From assembly GCF_022430525.1 (NCBI RefSeq), contig NZ_CP092519.1, positions 932,454 to 996,453 on the forward strand: a stretch of DNA of 64,000 nucleotides. The letters are read 5' to 3'. Each line of letters starts with the position of its first letter. The stretch's first letter is position 1. Source of the DNA: Cetobacterium somerae (GTDB taxonomy: Bacteria; Fusobacteriota; Fusobacteriia; Fusobacteriales; Fusobacteriaceae). This document shows positions 50,379 through 59,749 of this stretch, piece after piece. Made by a program: the position numbers and the translations under genes. The notes under the pieces are model-generated. The model was not told where the DNA came from, did not search any database, and was given only the letters and a program-made list of their open reading frames with translations.

Positions 50379-53300
50379 TTATAGTTTAATTTCTAAAAAC
50401 TCACCAGACACTTTATAGTTATCTATCTCTCCTAGACTATATAGATGATTTTCTACAATTTCAATATACTCATCTAACTGGGCTTGATTTATTCCTCCAG
50501 TTTTATAATCTATTACAAGAATCTTTCCATCACTTGTTGGTGTAGGTTTTTTTATCATAATTCTATCTATTCTTTTTAGCTTTCCTTCATCATATATCTC
50601 ATACTCTGGGTATATATAATCCCATTCCTCTGAGAAAATAATTGGATTGTCATTAAAGAAATTTTTAAATTCTGATCCTTCAAGAATATTTTTTAGTCTC
50701 TCTTCTCCTATTATAGATGCATATTTTGAATAAGTTCTATTTCTTGCTTCTATGTGTTCATCTAAACTATTATTTATTATAAATTCTAAATAGTAGTGAA
50801 TGGCATTACCCACTCTTCTTTTTTCCTCTGTTACTATATCAACTAAAAGCATTCTATTTGGTTGTTCACACTCTTCTACACTCTTTTCAATAAAATCTAT
50901 AGAATCTAGTAGCTCTATATTCTTTACTCTTTCCACATTTTCATTTTTTTCAGTCCTACTAATTTTACCACACTTTACGTTAAATAGTCCATCTATTGAG
51001 CTCTTTAAATATTTATTTTCGCTTCCTGCCATAACTAAGAACAGATTTTTTTTAGCTCTTGTTAAAGCAACATAGATATTGTTTATCTCCTCTTGGTCTT
51101 TTTTAATCTCTAACTCTCTTAAAAAGTTATAGCTATCTCCTAAATAATCTAATATTTTTTCATATTTTTTATCTACAAATATAAAATTCTCTATCTCGTT
51201 AAAAGGTGATTTAAAATCTATATGAAACTGTATTCCACTTTCTAAACCTCTTTTTTGTCCCTGATGAAAATAGTAAACTGTTTCAAACTCTAATCCTTTA
51301 GATTTATGTATACTTAAAAGAGTTATTGCTTTTTCTTCCTCTAAAGATACCTGCTTAAATTTAGGATTATCTTTTTCATTTATCAACGAGTTATAAAAAT
51401 CAAATATATTTCCATGCTCTTTAGACATCTCTAAAAATTGGAATATATTCTTTAAATCTGATTTCCCAGAAAACATTTGAGAGATATTAAAATTCTCAAT
51501 TACATCTAGTACAAAGTTTTTATTTTCTAATCCTTTTTGGGCTATTCTTTTTATTCTATTTAAAACATCTAAAAGATTATCTGAAATGTCCTCTGGCATC
51601 TCCTCTAATTTTTCTATAGTCTCTCTATTTTTTAGAATAGTTTTTAGTTCATCATTTCCTATTTTTATAACATCACTTCTTAAAAATTCAAGTAGTGAAA
51701 ATATATCTCTATTTACAGTAAATTTTAAGATTTTAAAAATTGGATTAACTGCTCTATGATATATAATAGAGTCATTGGAATCTATCACAAAAGGTATTTT
51801 CCTATCACTTAAAGCAGTTGCTATCTCATTTAGTTGTTTATTACTTCTTGCAATTATACCTATTCCACCATAGTTTCCATCAAAGTTATTTTCAATAGAA
51901 TCCACCATAGTTTCTATCATATTCTCTTCTTCTAAAACTTCCTCTTCACCCTCTAAAGGTTCTTTTTTTGTTAAAACCTCAAAGTACCCAAGCTCATCAC
52001 TTTTTCCATCTACTGGAGTAAACTCCCATTTATAATTATGATCCTCTAAAGCTGCAACCTCTTCATATGTTTCAGCTACTCCATTAAATACACCATTTGT
52101 AAAATCTACTATATTTTTACAACTTCTATAGGAAACACTCATAGTCTCCTCTTCTACTCCTATTATGCTTGAAAGGTTTTCAAAAAGAGCTTTTTCTCCC
52201 CCTCTCCAACCATATATACTTTGCTTTTCATCTCCAACACATATTAAATTTTCACAACTATTTATAAGTCCTTTTAAAATTCTCCATTGAAGAACACTCG
52301 TATCCTGGAACTCATCTATAAACACTGTTTTAAATTCACTATCAAATATATCTTTAAAGTAATCTGTTATACATCCATCCTTTATAAGATTTATCTCTTC
52401 TCTATCTATATATTGGAACATATAACTACTTATATCTAGATGGGTAAATCGTTTTTCATTAAATTTTATATTATCATATATTGAATATAAATTTTCAATA
52501 AAGTATAATATCTCTCTTTCAAAAGATAGAACCTCTCTATTGAAAACCTCTTTAGATATCTCCTCTTTTAGTTGATCAAAAGCTCTTTGTAGAATCTCAA
52601 TCTCACAATCTAAGTCAATTTTACTTGTTGTTTTTACTCTACGTCCATCCCAACACTTATCACTTTTTATAATTTCATTCCAATTTTCAACTGCATGCTC
52701 TCTGTGAGTTGAACTATCTTTTTCTAAAACCCATTTTATGACTTTACTCATATAATCAGATAGATCTTTACCATCTTTCTTTTTCTCTTTTACAGCTAAA
52801 AAAGCATCAGTTAAATGTTTAATCAACTTTTCTATAGATATATCTGAGTCACACTCATCTTTATTTTTTAACTTTTGAGATTGTTCAATTAAAATTAATT
52901 TCCATCTATTATCAATTAGGTTTTTTAGTATATCCAAATACTTTTCTATACTACGCTCTGTTCTGTTTTGTAGAAAAATTTTAAATCTATCAAACTCATT
53001 TTTATCCTCTACAATTTTTTCAAAACATTTTAATAGAATCTCAATATTTTCAGTATCATCTATAATCTCATATGAAAATATATTTAGATATGGAGCTATA
53101 ACGTTTTTGAATATATTATTTATAAAACCATCAATTGTTGAAATTTTTAATCTATCTTTATTATCCAATACTTCATAATAAACTTTCCTAACATTTTCAA
53201 AAGAAAGGTCAATCTCTGGATATAAGTTTTTTAAATTTTCATATAGAGATGAATCTTTATCTCTATACATCTCATCTAAAAATAGTATAACCCTCTCTTG

Positions 53301-53444
53301 AATTTCTGATGTAGCTTTTTTAGTAAAAGTCATTACTAAAACATTCTTATAATTTTCACCTTTTAAAAGAGTAGCTAAATACTCTAAAGATAGTCTATAT
53401 GTTTTTCCTGTTCCAGCACTAGCCTTTAAAACTATCCCTTTCAT
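50379..53444 (-). CDS. AddA-like helicase-nuclease (UvrD family)
   Basis: 1021 residues. Walker A ASAGTGKT (8-15), TFTKKAT, ISTIDGF, Walker B VFIDEFQDTSVLQW, GDEKQSIYGWRGG, LLSIHKSKGLEF and YVALTRAKK give a complete SF1A (UvrD/AddA) helicase. The C-terminal part has VGNAIHYYLEF and LVIDYKTGGINQAQLDEY, a RecB-type PD-(D/E)xK nuclease. With the preceding AddB-like gene it should process double-strand breaks for recombination. Start ATG 53444 directly abuts the addB stop (TAAATG), with AGGAGGGAG inside the end of addB. Confidence 0.93.
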   Translation of the reverse strand: MKGIVLKASAGTGKTYRLSLEYLATLLKGENYKNVLVMTFTKKATSEIQERVILFLDEMYRDKDSSLYENLKNLYPEIDLSFENVRKVYYEVLDNKDRLKISTIDGFINNIFKNVIAPYLNIFSYEIIDDTENIEILLKCFEKIVEDKNEFDRFKIFLQNRTERSIEKYLDILKNLIDNRWKLILIEQSQKLKNKDECDSDISIEKLIKHLTDAFLAVKEKKKDGKDLSDYMSKVIKWVLEKDSSTHREHAVENWNEIIKSDKCWDGRRVKTTSKIDLDCEIEILQRAFDQLKEEISKEVFNREVLSFEREILYFIENLYSIYDNIKFNEKRFTHLDISSYMFQYIDREEINLIKDGCITDYFKDIFDSEFKTVFIDEFQDTSVLQWRILKGLINSCENLICVGDEKQSIYGWRGGEKALFENLSSIIGVEEETMSVSYRSCKNIVDFTNGVFNGVAETYEEVAALEDHNYKWEFTPVDGKSDELGYFEVLTKKEPLEGEEEVLEEENMIETMVDSIENNFDGNYGGIGIIARSNKQLNEIATALSDRKIPFVIDSNDSIIYHRAVNPIFKILKFTVNRDIFSLLEFLRSDVIKIGNDELKTILKNRETIEKLEEMPEDISDNLLDVLNRIKRIAQKGLENKNFVLDVIENFNISQMFSGKSDLKNIFQFLEMSKEHGNIFDFYNSLINEKDNPKFKQVSLEEEKAITLLSIHKSKGLEFETVYYFHQGQKRGLESGIQFHIDFKSPFNEIENFIFVDKKYEKILDYLGDSYNFLRELEIKKDQEEINNIYVALTRAKKNLFLVMAGSENKYLKSSIDGLFNVKCGKISRTEKNENVERVKNIELLDSIDFIEKSVEECEQPNRMLLVDIVTEEKRRVGNAIHYYLEFIINNSLDEHIEARNRTYSKYASIIGEERLKNILEGSEFKNFFNDNPIIFSEEWDYIYPEYEIYDEGKLKRIDRIMIKKPTPTSDGKILVIDYKTGGINQAQLDEYIEIVENHLYSLGEIDNYKVSGEFLEIKL

Positions 53445-55973
53445 TTAAAACTCCCTCCTACAGATATTTCCATACTCACAATATAAACATCCACTTTTCT
53501 TCTCACTTAAAAAGTAGTTCTCTCCTTTAAAAAACTCTATTAATCTCTCTTTTAAAAGCTCTCTTGTAAGTTTAGGTTTTTCTTGATTCTCAATACTTCC
53601 TTCAAATGCATTGTATATAGATTTTTGAGCAGCATTTTCATCACCATACAATATAATTGTATAAAAATCCAACTGGTTATCAATTTTACTTCCTGTTTTA
53701 AAATCTATAATATGGTTATTTGTTGTCGTTTCAATTACAAGGTCAACTCTACCACCTAAAGTAACTTCTACATCACCTTTTAAAAATGGTTCTTTTCTAC
53801 TGTTTTTCTCACTCTCTATACGTTTAACTTTCTTTTCTATATATAGATTTTCTATCTCTTTATAAAACTTTACTATATTTTTTGTAAAACGTGGAATTAA
53901 TATCTGAGTAAAGTAGTTGTCTAGATATACTGGAACTCTTTTTCTATTGGCATAAAAACTTTTATATAGTAGCTCCTCTACCTCTTCATTTGTTACTGAG
54001 TAATCTGAAACATTCAGAATTTTCTTCCACATCTTATCTGTTAACTTTTCAAAAACCTCGTGGACATAAGTTCCTATAAATTTAACTGATAGACCTAAAG
54101 AATCCTCTTTTTCAAAAGGACTAAGTCCACAAACTTTATCTAAATAGAATCTATACTCACACCTAGTTAAAGTATCATAATCATATGGCCCAATACTTAA
54201 CTCTCTATTTTTAAAGTCATCTCTATTCTTCATTAAATCTTTTTGAACAAATTCCCCAATCTCATTTGATTTAAATGTCATTAGTCTCTCTAATATATCC
54301 TCACTATAAACAGTTTTTTCAAGTTTGCTTATACCATATCTATTTAAGACTTCAGAAAGTATTGGAGATACTCCCTCTCCACTATTTTCATTTTTTATAT
54401 AAACAATTGTATTGTATCTATTTTTTAAAAGCCCTTGATAAAATCTGTACTTTTCCTCTTTTCTTTCCTTTTCATAGTAAGTAAATCCATTATCTTTTTT
54501 CTGTTTCTCTGTTAAATAAAGAGAATCTCTTTTTACTCTAGGAAGATATCTTGTACTTATATTTATAAAAATCGACTCTCTTGATGGAGTAACCTTACAG
54601 TTTTCCATTGGTTTTATTAGATATTTTCCCTCACTATCATCATTTCTTATAATCTCAACATCATTAAAATATTGAAGTAAGAATTTTAAAATATCTCCAC
54701 CATTTCTAAAACAGCTTTTAATCTCTTTTTCCTCAAGCATTATCTCAGTTGTTTTAGCATATCCCATATATTCTTGAAGTTTATCGTAGAAATCTACATA
54801 TATTTTCTCTCTAAACATATTTAGCGATAAAAGCTCATTAAAGTATGTAATAAACTTATCTATACTCTCAACTTTTGAAACTTTTACAATATCTTCATAG
54901 ATTTCAGTGATTTTTTCATTACTCTCTGTTCCTATATACTTATAATCCCAATCAATTTGATTATATATATATTCCATATCCTCTTTTGTTATTCCATAAT
55001 ATTCTTGCATCTCTAAATTTTTAATTCCCTCTAAAAACTTTTTAATAGGAATTAAATTATCCATTCTAGGTTCCATTGCTCCTATTAGTTCACTTTGGGC
55101 ATTTAAAAATTTAAAAAACTTAGTGTCATTTAAAGTATAAAAACTACCTCTCATAAAATTATTTGGAAATATTTTAGAATACTCATTTGTATCAGCTTCT
55201 GGAGAAAATATATTTGTCATGTGATTTTTCATTTTCATAATATCTAATAGATTCCCAATAAGTTCTAATTCATCTTGAACCTCTAATAGTGATATCTCTA
55301 CTTTTTGTGTTCTAGGCAAATATACCTCTTTTAATTCAAGATTTTCTTCATCAAAAACTCCTGGTTCACCTTGAACTCTAATTACAACCTCTATAAACTC
55401 CTCTAGCTTAGATATTACATATTTATCTAGAGGTGAAAAGTTTACTATATCCACAAAGACTATTTTTTTATATTTTTTAAAAATTGTTAAATCTAGATAT
55501 TTTATATCTTCAACCCAGTCTTTTGGTATATAATTTCTTTCAGTCAAATATACCTCATATTTATCTTTAAATCTATGGAATATTTCAAAATATTTTTTTT
55601 GCCACTCTTCTAGTTCTATATCCTTTTCACACAAACTTCTATTCAATTCAGTGTAGTATTTAAAAAACTTATCTGAAAACTCAATAGATTCAAAATAGTT
55701 ATTTATATTTATCTCTACAAACTCTTTTTTCATATAGTTATATAAACTTACAAATCTTTTTGCTTCACTTAAAATTATCTTATCAGTACTAAATGCTACT
55801 CCTTTAAACTCATCTATTGTTAAATAAAGTGGATCTGGTTCAAAGATATTTCTTTTACTTTCTTTTCTCTGACTATTTTTTAAAGGATAATCAGAAAACA
55901 CATATACAACAGAGGGATCTTTTTTCAATCCCTGAATTAAAGATCCCCCGTAGCTTATATACTCAAACTTCAT
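53445..55973 (-). CDS. AddB-like nuclease subunit (PD-(D/E)xK, Fe-S)
   Basis: 842 residues, shorter than Bacillus AddB (over 1100). The C-terminal nuclease has GRVDLVIETTTNNHIIDFKTG with the D...D-x-K catalytic set. The AddB-type 4Fe-4S ligands are visible: one Cys in LTRCEYRFYL and the C-terminal cluster CLYCEYGNIC. The N-terminal region shows no Walker A, so it is an inactivated helicase scaffold, as in RexB-like proteins. Start ATG 55973, followed without gap by addA. Probably read from the cls/mogA transcript. Confidence 0.87.
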   Translation of the reverse strand: MKFEYISYGGSLIQGLKKDPSVVYVFSDYPLKNSQRKESKRNIFEPDPLYLTIDEFKGVAFSTDKIILSEAKRFVSLYNYMKKEFVEININNYFESIEFSDKFFKYYTELNRSLCEKDIELEEWQKKYFEIFHRFKDKYEVYLTERNYIPKDWVEDIKYLDLTIFKKYKKIVFVDIVNFSPLDKYVISKLEEFIEVVIRVQGEPGVFDEENLELKEVYLPRTQKVEISLLEVQDELELIGNLLDIMKMKNHMTNIFSPEADTNEYSKIFPNNFMRGSFYTLNDTKFFKFLNAQSELIGAMEPRMDNLIPIKKFLEGIKNLEMQEYYGITKEDMEYIYNQIDWDYKYIGTESNEKITEIYEDIVKVSKVESIDKFITYFNELLSLNMFREKIYVDFYDKLQEYMGYAKTTEIMLEEKEIKSCFRNGGDILKFLLQYFNDVEIIRNDDSEGKYLIKPMENCKVTPSRESIFINISTRYLPRVKRDSLYLTEKQKKDNGFTYYEKERKEEKYRFYQGLLKNRYNTIVYIKNENSGEGVSPILSEVLNRYGISKLEKTVYSEDILERLMTFKSNEIGEFVQKDLMKNRDDFKNRELSIGPYDYDTLTRCEYRFYLDKVCGLSPFEKEDSLGLSVKFIGTYVHEVFEKLTDKMWKKILNVSDYSVTNEEVEELLYKSFYANRKRVPVYLDNYFTQILIPRFTKNIVKFYKEIENLYIEKKVKRIESEKNSRKEPFLKGDVEVTLGGRVDLVIETTTNNHIIDFKTGSKIDNQLDFYTIILYGDENAAQKSIYNAFEGSIENQEKPKLTRELLKERLIEFFKGENYFLSEKKSGCLYCEYGNICRREF

Positions 55974-55982
55974 TGTTCCCTC

Positions 55983-56486
55983 CTATTTTTTAATAGGTGT
56001 TGCACACTCTACAGCTGCACCCTTTAGTATCTCAACTCCATGAACTAATGCATCTATTACAAAGTTTAGATTCTCTGTTGCTCCTTTTGGACTTCCTGGA
56101 AGATTTAAAATTATACTTCCCTTTCTTATTCCACATCTTGCTCTACTTAACATAGCTTTCGGTGTTATCTCAAATGATTTAGCTCTCATATACTCTGCTA
56201 CTCCTGGTGCTTCCCTTTCGATTACCGCAAGTGTTGCTTCAGGTGTCACATCTCTTTTTGAAAACCCTGTTCCACCATTTGTTACAATCAGATCAGCTAT
56301 ATCTTCGTCAGCTAATTTTATTAACTCTTCACAAATCTCTTCGTAAGTATCTGGAAGCATATTATAATAAACAGTTTCATAACTTAGATGCTTTTCAAAA
56401 ATCTCTTTTAACTTTTGTCCTGTTACGTCGACTCTCTCTCCTCTTGAACCTTTATCACTTAATGTTACTATAGCTACTCTTATCAT
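55983..56486 (-). CDS. MogA/MoaB-family molybdenum cofactor protein
   Basis: 167 residues. TNGGTGFSKRDVTPEA (about 68-83) and NLPGSPKGA (about 135-143) are the molybdopterin-binding loops of the MogA/MoaB fold, which adenylylates molybdopterin before metal insertion. The enzyme would support the Mo oxidoreductase at 1037-2986. No other moa/moe genes lie here. Start ATG 56486 after AAGGAGG; ten bases separate it from the cls stop, so it is in the same operon. Confidence 0.9.
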   Translation of the reverse strand: MIRVAIVTLSDKGSRGERVDVTGQKLKEIFEKHLSYETVYYNMLPDTYEEICEELIKLADEDIADLIVTNGGTGFSKRDVTPEATLAVIEREAPGVAEYMRAKSFEITPKAMLSRARCGIRKGSIILNLPGSPKGATENLNFVIDALVHGVEILKGAAVECATPIKK

Positions 56487-56496
56487 AACTTCCTCC

Positions 56497-57918
56497 TTAT
56501 AATATAGGTGCTAACAATTTAGAAATTGATTCTAACACCCTATCTTTTTTTCCTCTATTTTTATACTCTTCTAATGTTACTCTTTTAGAGTCTGAAATAT
56601 CTTTATCTATTCTTTTCTCTAATTCAGTAATGTTATTTCCCAAAATCAGAAGACTTATTTCAAAATTTTGATACATACTTCTATAATCAAAGTTTGCAGT
56701 TCCTAAAAATGCAATCTCTCCATCTACAACAACAAGTTTACTATGGATAAATCCGTATTTATATTTATATATTTCTGCTCCTAATTCAATTAGTTCTCCA
56801 TAAAAGTATTGGTTAGCCCAGTAAACAAAAGCGTGATCTCCAACACTTGGTATTACTATTTTAACTTTTACTCCTGAAACTAAAGCAGCTTTTAAAGCAT
56901 CTAAAATTGGTTCGTCTGGAATAAAATATGGTGTTTCTATATGTATACTTTTTTCAGCTTTTACTATTAAACTTAAAAATGTATCTTTTATAGTATGAAA
57001 TTCATAATTAGGTCCTGAACTTACAACTTGTATAGGAGTTAAACTATGATCATCTGTATCAATAGCAATAGTCTGAAATATATCTGTAGTATCCTTTTTT
57101 AAGAATTTCCAACTTCTTTCAAATTCATGCAAATAATCTATTATAGCTTCACCCTTTAAAGAAAATCCTATATCTTGCCAATTTCCTAAATGACCTTTTC
57201 CTATATAATCCTTTCCAATATTCAATCCACCTGAAAAACATATTTTATTATCTATAAGAGCTATTTTTCTATGGTCTCTATAATTTGCTCTTAAATTACC
57301 AACTTTTACAAATGGAAAATACGATGGAAAGAAAACTTCAAACATTATTCCAGCTCTTTTTAGTTCTTCAACTCTTTTTCTAGATACTCCTCTTGTTCCA
57401 GCACCATCTACTATTATTTTTATCTCTACTCCCTCTTTAACCTTTTCTAAAAGTAAGTCATAAATTGGAGCTCCAACTTCATCATCATCAAATATATAAT
57501 ATTCCATATATATTGATTTTTTTGCATTTTTTATAGATAATGTTAGATTTTCAAAGTAATACTTAGCTTCTGGATAAAATGTAAAACTGTTATTATGAGT
57601 CATTTTTCCTAAAAGAACTCCATCTAAATATCTACTTAATCCTATCCATTTTTTAATACTAACCATAGATTTTTTATTTAAATTTTTTAAATAATCATGA
57701 CTATTTTTTAAATAATATTTTGCTAAAGCTCTACGTTTTTTAAAGCTAATACCAAAAAACAGATACATTATAAATCCAAAATAGGATGTCAATAACAATA
57801 TTGTTATCCAAAATAGTGTAAATACAGGTCTTCTTCTTTCAAAGAATATAACGATACATGCAAATATAATATTAACAAATACTAAGTAGTCCTTTAATGC
57901 TATGAATATCTCTTTCAT
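56497..57918 (-). CDS. cls: cardiolipin synthase
   Basis: 473 residues. Two N-terminal membrane helices (about 8-28 and 32-55), then two phospholipase D domains with HKD motifs: HRKIALIDNKICFSGG near 220 and HSKLVVVDGEIAFLGTANFD near 395. It joins two phosphatidylglycerols to make cardiolipin at the inner membrane. Start ATG 57918 after AGAGGTGA, only 26 bases behind a terminator-like hairpin, so its expression may depend on read-through past that hairpin. Confidence 0.95.
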   Translation of the reverse strand: MKEIFIALKDYLVFVNIIFACIVIFFERRRPVFTLFWITILLLTSYFGFIMYLFFGISFKKRRALAKYYLKNSHDYLKNLNKKSMVSIKKWIGLSRYLDGVLLGKMTHNNSFTFYPEAKYYFENLTLSIKNAKKSIYMEYYIFDDDEVGAPIYDLLLEKVKEGVEIKIIVDGAGTRGVSRKRVEELKRAGIMFEVFFPSYFPFVKVGNLRANYRDHRKIALIDNKICFSGGLNIGKDYIGKGHLGNWQDIGFSLKGEAIIDYLHEFERSWKFLKKDTTDIFQTIAIDTDDHSLTPIQVVSSGPNYEFHTIKDTFLSLIVKAEKSIHIETPYFIPDEPILDALKAALVSGVKVKIVIPSVGDHAFVYWANQYFYGELIELGAEIYKYKYGFIHSKLVVVDGEIAFLGTANFDYRSMYQNFEISLLILGNNITELEKRIDKDISDSKRVTLEEYKNRGKKDRVLESISKLLAPIL

Positions 57919-57943
57919 CTAGTCACCTCTAACTTTTTTAGAA

Positions 57944-57971
57944 AAAAGGAAGAGTCGAAACTCTTCCTTTT
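57944..57971 (-). terminator. terminator-like hairpin between the alarmone synthetase gene and cls
   Basis: AAAAGGAAGAGT/ACTCTTCCTTTT stem with 4-base loop; on the minus strand it is followed by T-run. It leaves just 26 bases before the cls start, too little for an internal promoter. Confidence 0.82.
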
Positions 57972-58758
57972 ATTTGAATTTTAAATCCAACTCTCTGAAA
58001 TTATCTTCTAAACCTTTTCCATTAGAAAACTCTTTTTTTATTTTTTTTATAAACATACCCATTTCATCTGCACTTCCAACTATTCTATTAAAAATACCTA
58101 AGTATTCAGTTATAATTGGATTATCAACATCATATGGATATCTCATTAAATGGTCTATCTCACTCCAAGCCTCTTCAAAAACTGTCCTTACTTGAATCTC
58201 TACAAGTACCTCATCATGCTTTGTAACTGGAACACCAATTAGATAATGAATCGATCTGTAACCATGGTCTCTCACAATTATCTCACAATCTAAATCTTGA
58301 ATAGTATTTTTTAAATCTTGGATGTTATAGTCACCTCGTCTAATATTTATCTGAGGAGTCTCCTTTGTATCCCATAACTTTGTTATTTCACAATGAATTC
58401 CACGCCAATCATCTTTAAATAGATGTAGCACACGTATTCCTATGAGGTCAGTTATAATCTCTTTATAGTTTTCTACACTTATTCCACGGTCTGCATATTT
58501 GCGACCTTTTCTTATTATTTTTTCAACAAGATGTGTTGCTCTTTTAACTCGTCTTCTAACTGAGTGAACCCCTTCACTATCAATTAATTTAGATACTATA
58601 TGTTCAGCTTCTTTTTCTAAATAAGGAACTAATTTTATATAGTCAGCATAGATTTTCATAAGCTCATCCCAATTAAGACCAGTGGAGTTAAAGTACTCCT
58701 CTGTTATACAGAAAGCTTTAAAAAATTCTTCTCTGTCTATCGTATTATCTAATATCAA
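57970..58758 (-). CDS. small alarmone synthetase (RelA/SpoT synthetase domain)
   Basis: 262 residues with only the (p)ppGpp synthetase domain; no HD hydrolase, TGS or ACT regions. Visible: SVRRRVKRATHLVEKI (substrate-binding basic helix), ITDLIGIRVLHLF (metal Asp), HGYRSIHYL and VEIQVRTVFEEAWSEIDH (second metal Glu). It should make ppGpp/pppGpp like YjbM/RelQ. Start is placed at TTG 58758, 6 bases after AGAGGTG; GTG 58767 lies inside that site. It lies 16 bases after the stop of the frameshifted SIR2-like gene. Confidence 0.88.
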   Translation of the reverse strand: MILDNTIDREEFFKAFCITEEYFNSTGLNWDELMKIYADYIKLVPYLEKEAEHIVSKLIDSEGVHSVRRRVKRATHLVEKIIRKGRKYADRGISVENYKEIITDLIGIRVLHLFKDDWRGIHCEITKLWDTKETPQINIRRGDYNIQDLKNTIQDLDCEIIVRDHGYRSIHYLIGVPVTKHDEVLVEIQVRTVFEEAWSEIDHLMRYPYDVDNPIITEYLGIFNRIVGSADEMGMFIKKIKKEFSNGKGLEDNFRELDLKFK

Positions 58759-58774
58759 ATTAAACACCTCTTTA

Positions 58775-59749
58775 TTATTTTCTAGGTATCTTCTCTAATG
58801 AAATTTCACAAGTTTTTCTGTAAGCTACTGCTTCAGTAATTTTTATCTCTCTTGTTTCTACTGGAGCTACTGTAACTATCCTTTCTCTTATATTAAAGTC
58901 ATTTCCTTTAATAATGTGAACTCTTTCAACAGATATTCTATCTCCTTCAATTAACTGAACTTTATCTAAATCACATCTAAAGTTTACCCAACTTTGAAGT
59001 ATTGGAGTTTTATCAATAAGATTTAATAAAGCTAAAGAATACAATGAGTTTTCCTCTTGCAATAGTTTCTCTTTCTTTATTTCCTCTAATCCTAAAATCT
59101 CCTTTTCTAGTAAATCTAATTTCATAACCTCTATTCTATTTTCAAAAGATACTTTTCCTGTTACTAACTTACCACTTATTTCAATAAGTTGTCCCATAAA
59201 AATCTCTTTTAAAAGTTTTATATTCGGCATAAATCTTTTTACATTACTATACTGATATATCTTATAATAATAGTTATTTACTATTGTATTAAAAGATCCA
59301 TCATCTTTTAAATCAATCTCTAAACCTAATTTAAACTCTCTGTTTTTCATTTCTAAATATTTTCTTCTATTTATCTCAACTATTCTACTATGACAATCTT
59401 TCAAATTTAGCTGATCTATTTTTAAGTCGGTAACTCCAAAAGTTTTTATCAGGTTTTGATTTTTCATATCTTTTATCGTAGAAAATTCAATTGGCAACCT
59501 ATCCAATTTTAAAGAGCTATACCTTATCTCTAAAGCACTCTCTATCATTTTAAAATCTTCATTTTTAACTTCTAATACTTCTGGATCTCTTGTTTCTATT
59601 TCTTCTTCAATCTCTTCTGAAATTGTTTCCTCAGATGTAATTTCAACTTCAATATCTTCAGTAGTTTCTTCAACAACTACCTCTATTTTTTCATCTAAAA
59701 TTTCATCTTCTACTGTTTCATCAGAAATATCTGGAGTTACCGAAAGAGC
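58775..59749 (-). CDS. -1 frame extension of the SIR2-like gene (unknown C-terminal domain)
   Basis: The -1 frame entered at the slippery site 59749-59755 is open for 324 codons to the stop at 58775. It begins ALSVTPDISDETVEDEI, passes a very acidic linker of about 65 residues (poly Glu/Asp/Val/Thr) and enters a 257-residue charged domain from the internal ATG at 59548. I do not recognise that domain. Between 59749 and 59548 there is no ATG, GTG or TTG, and the ATG at 59548 has no ribosome binding site, so translation most likely depends on a frameshift from the upstream gene. Confidence 0.65.
   Translation of the reverse strand, partial: ALSVTPDISDETVEDEILDEKIEVVVEETTEDIEVEITSEETISEEIEEEIETRDPEVLEVKNEDFKMIESALEIRYSSLKLDRLPIEFSTIKDMKNQNLIKTFGVTDLKIDQLNLKDCHSRIVEINRRKYLEMKNREFKLGLEIDLKDDGSFNTIVNNYYYKIYQYSNVKRFMPNIKLLKEIFMGQLIEISGKLVTGKVSFENRIEVMKLDLLEKEILGLEEIKKEKLLQEENSLYSLALLNLIDKTPILQSWVNFRCDLDKVQLIEGDRISVERVHIIKGNDFNIRERIVTVAPVETREIKITEAVAYRKTCEISLEKIPRK

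Noticed and set aside
58775-59548. Treating the 257-codon ORF from ATG 59548 as an independent gene
   Set aside because: No ribosome binding site precedes the ATG, and the same frame remains open for 67 codons upstream with coding-like acidic sequence to the slippery heptamer, so a frameshifted extension explains it better.
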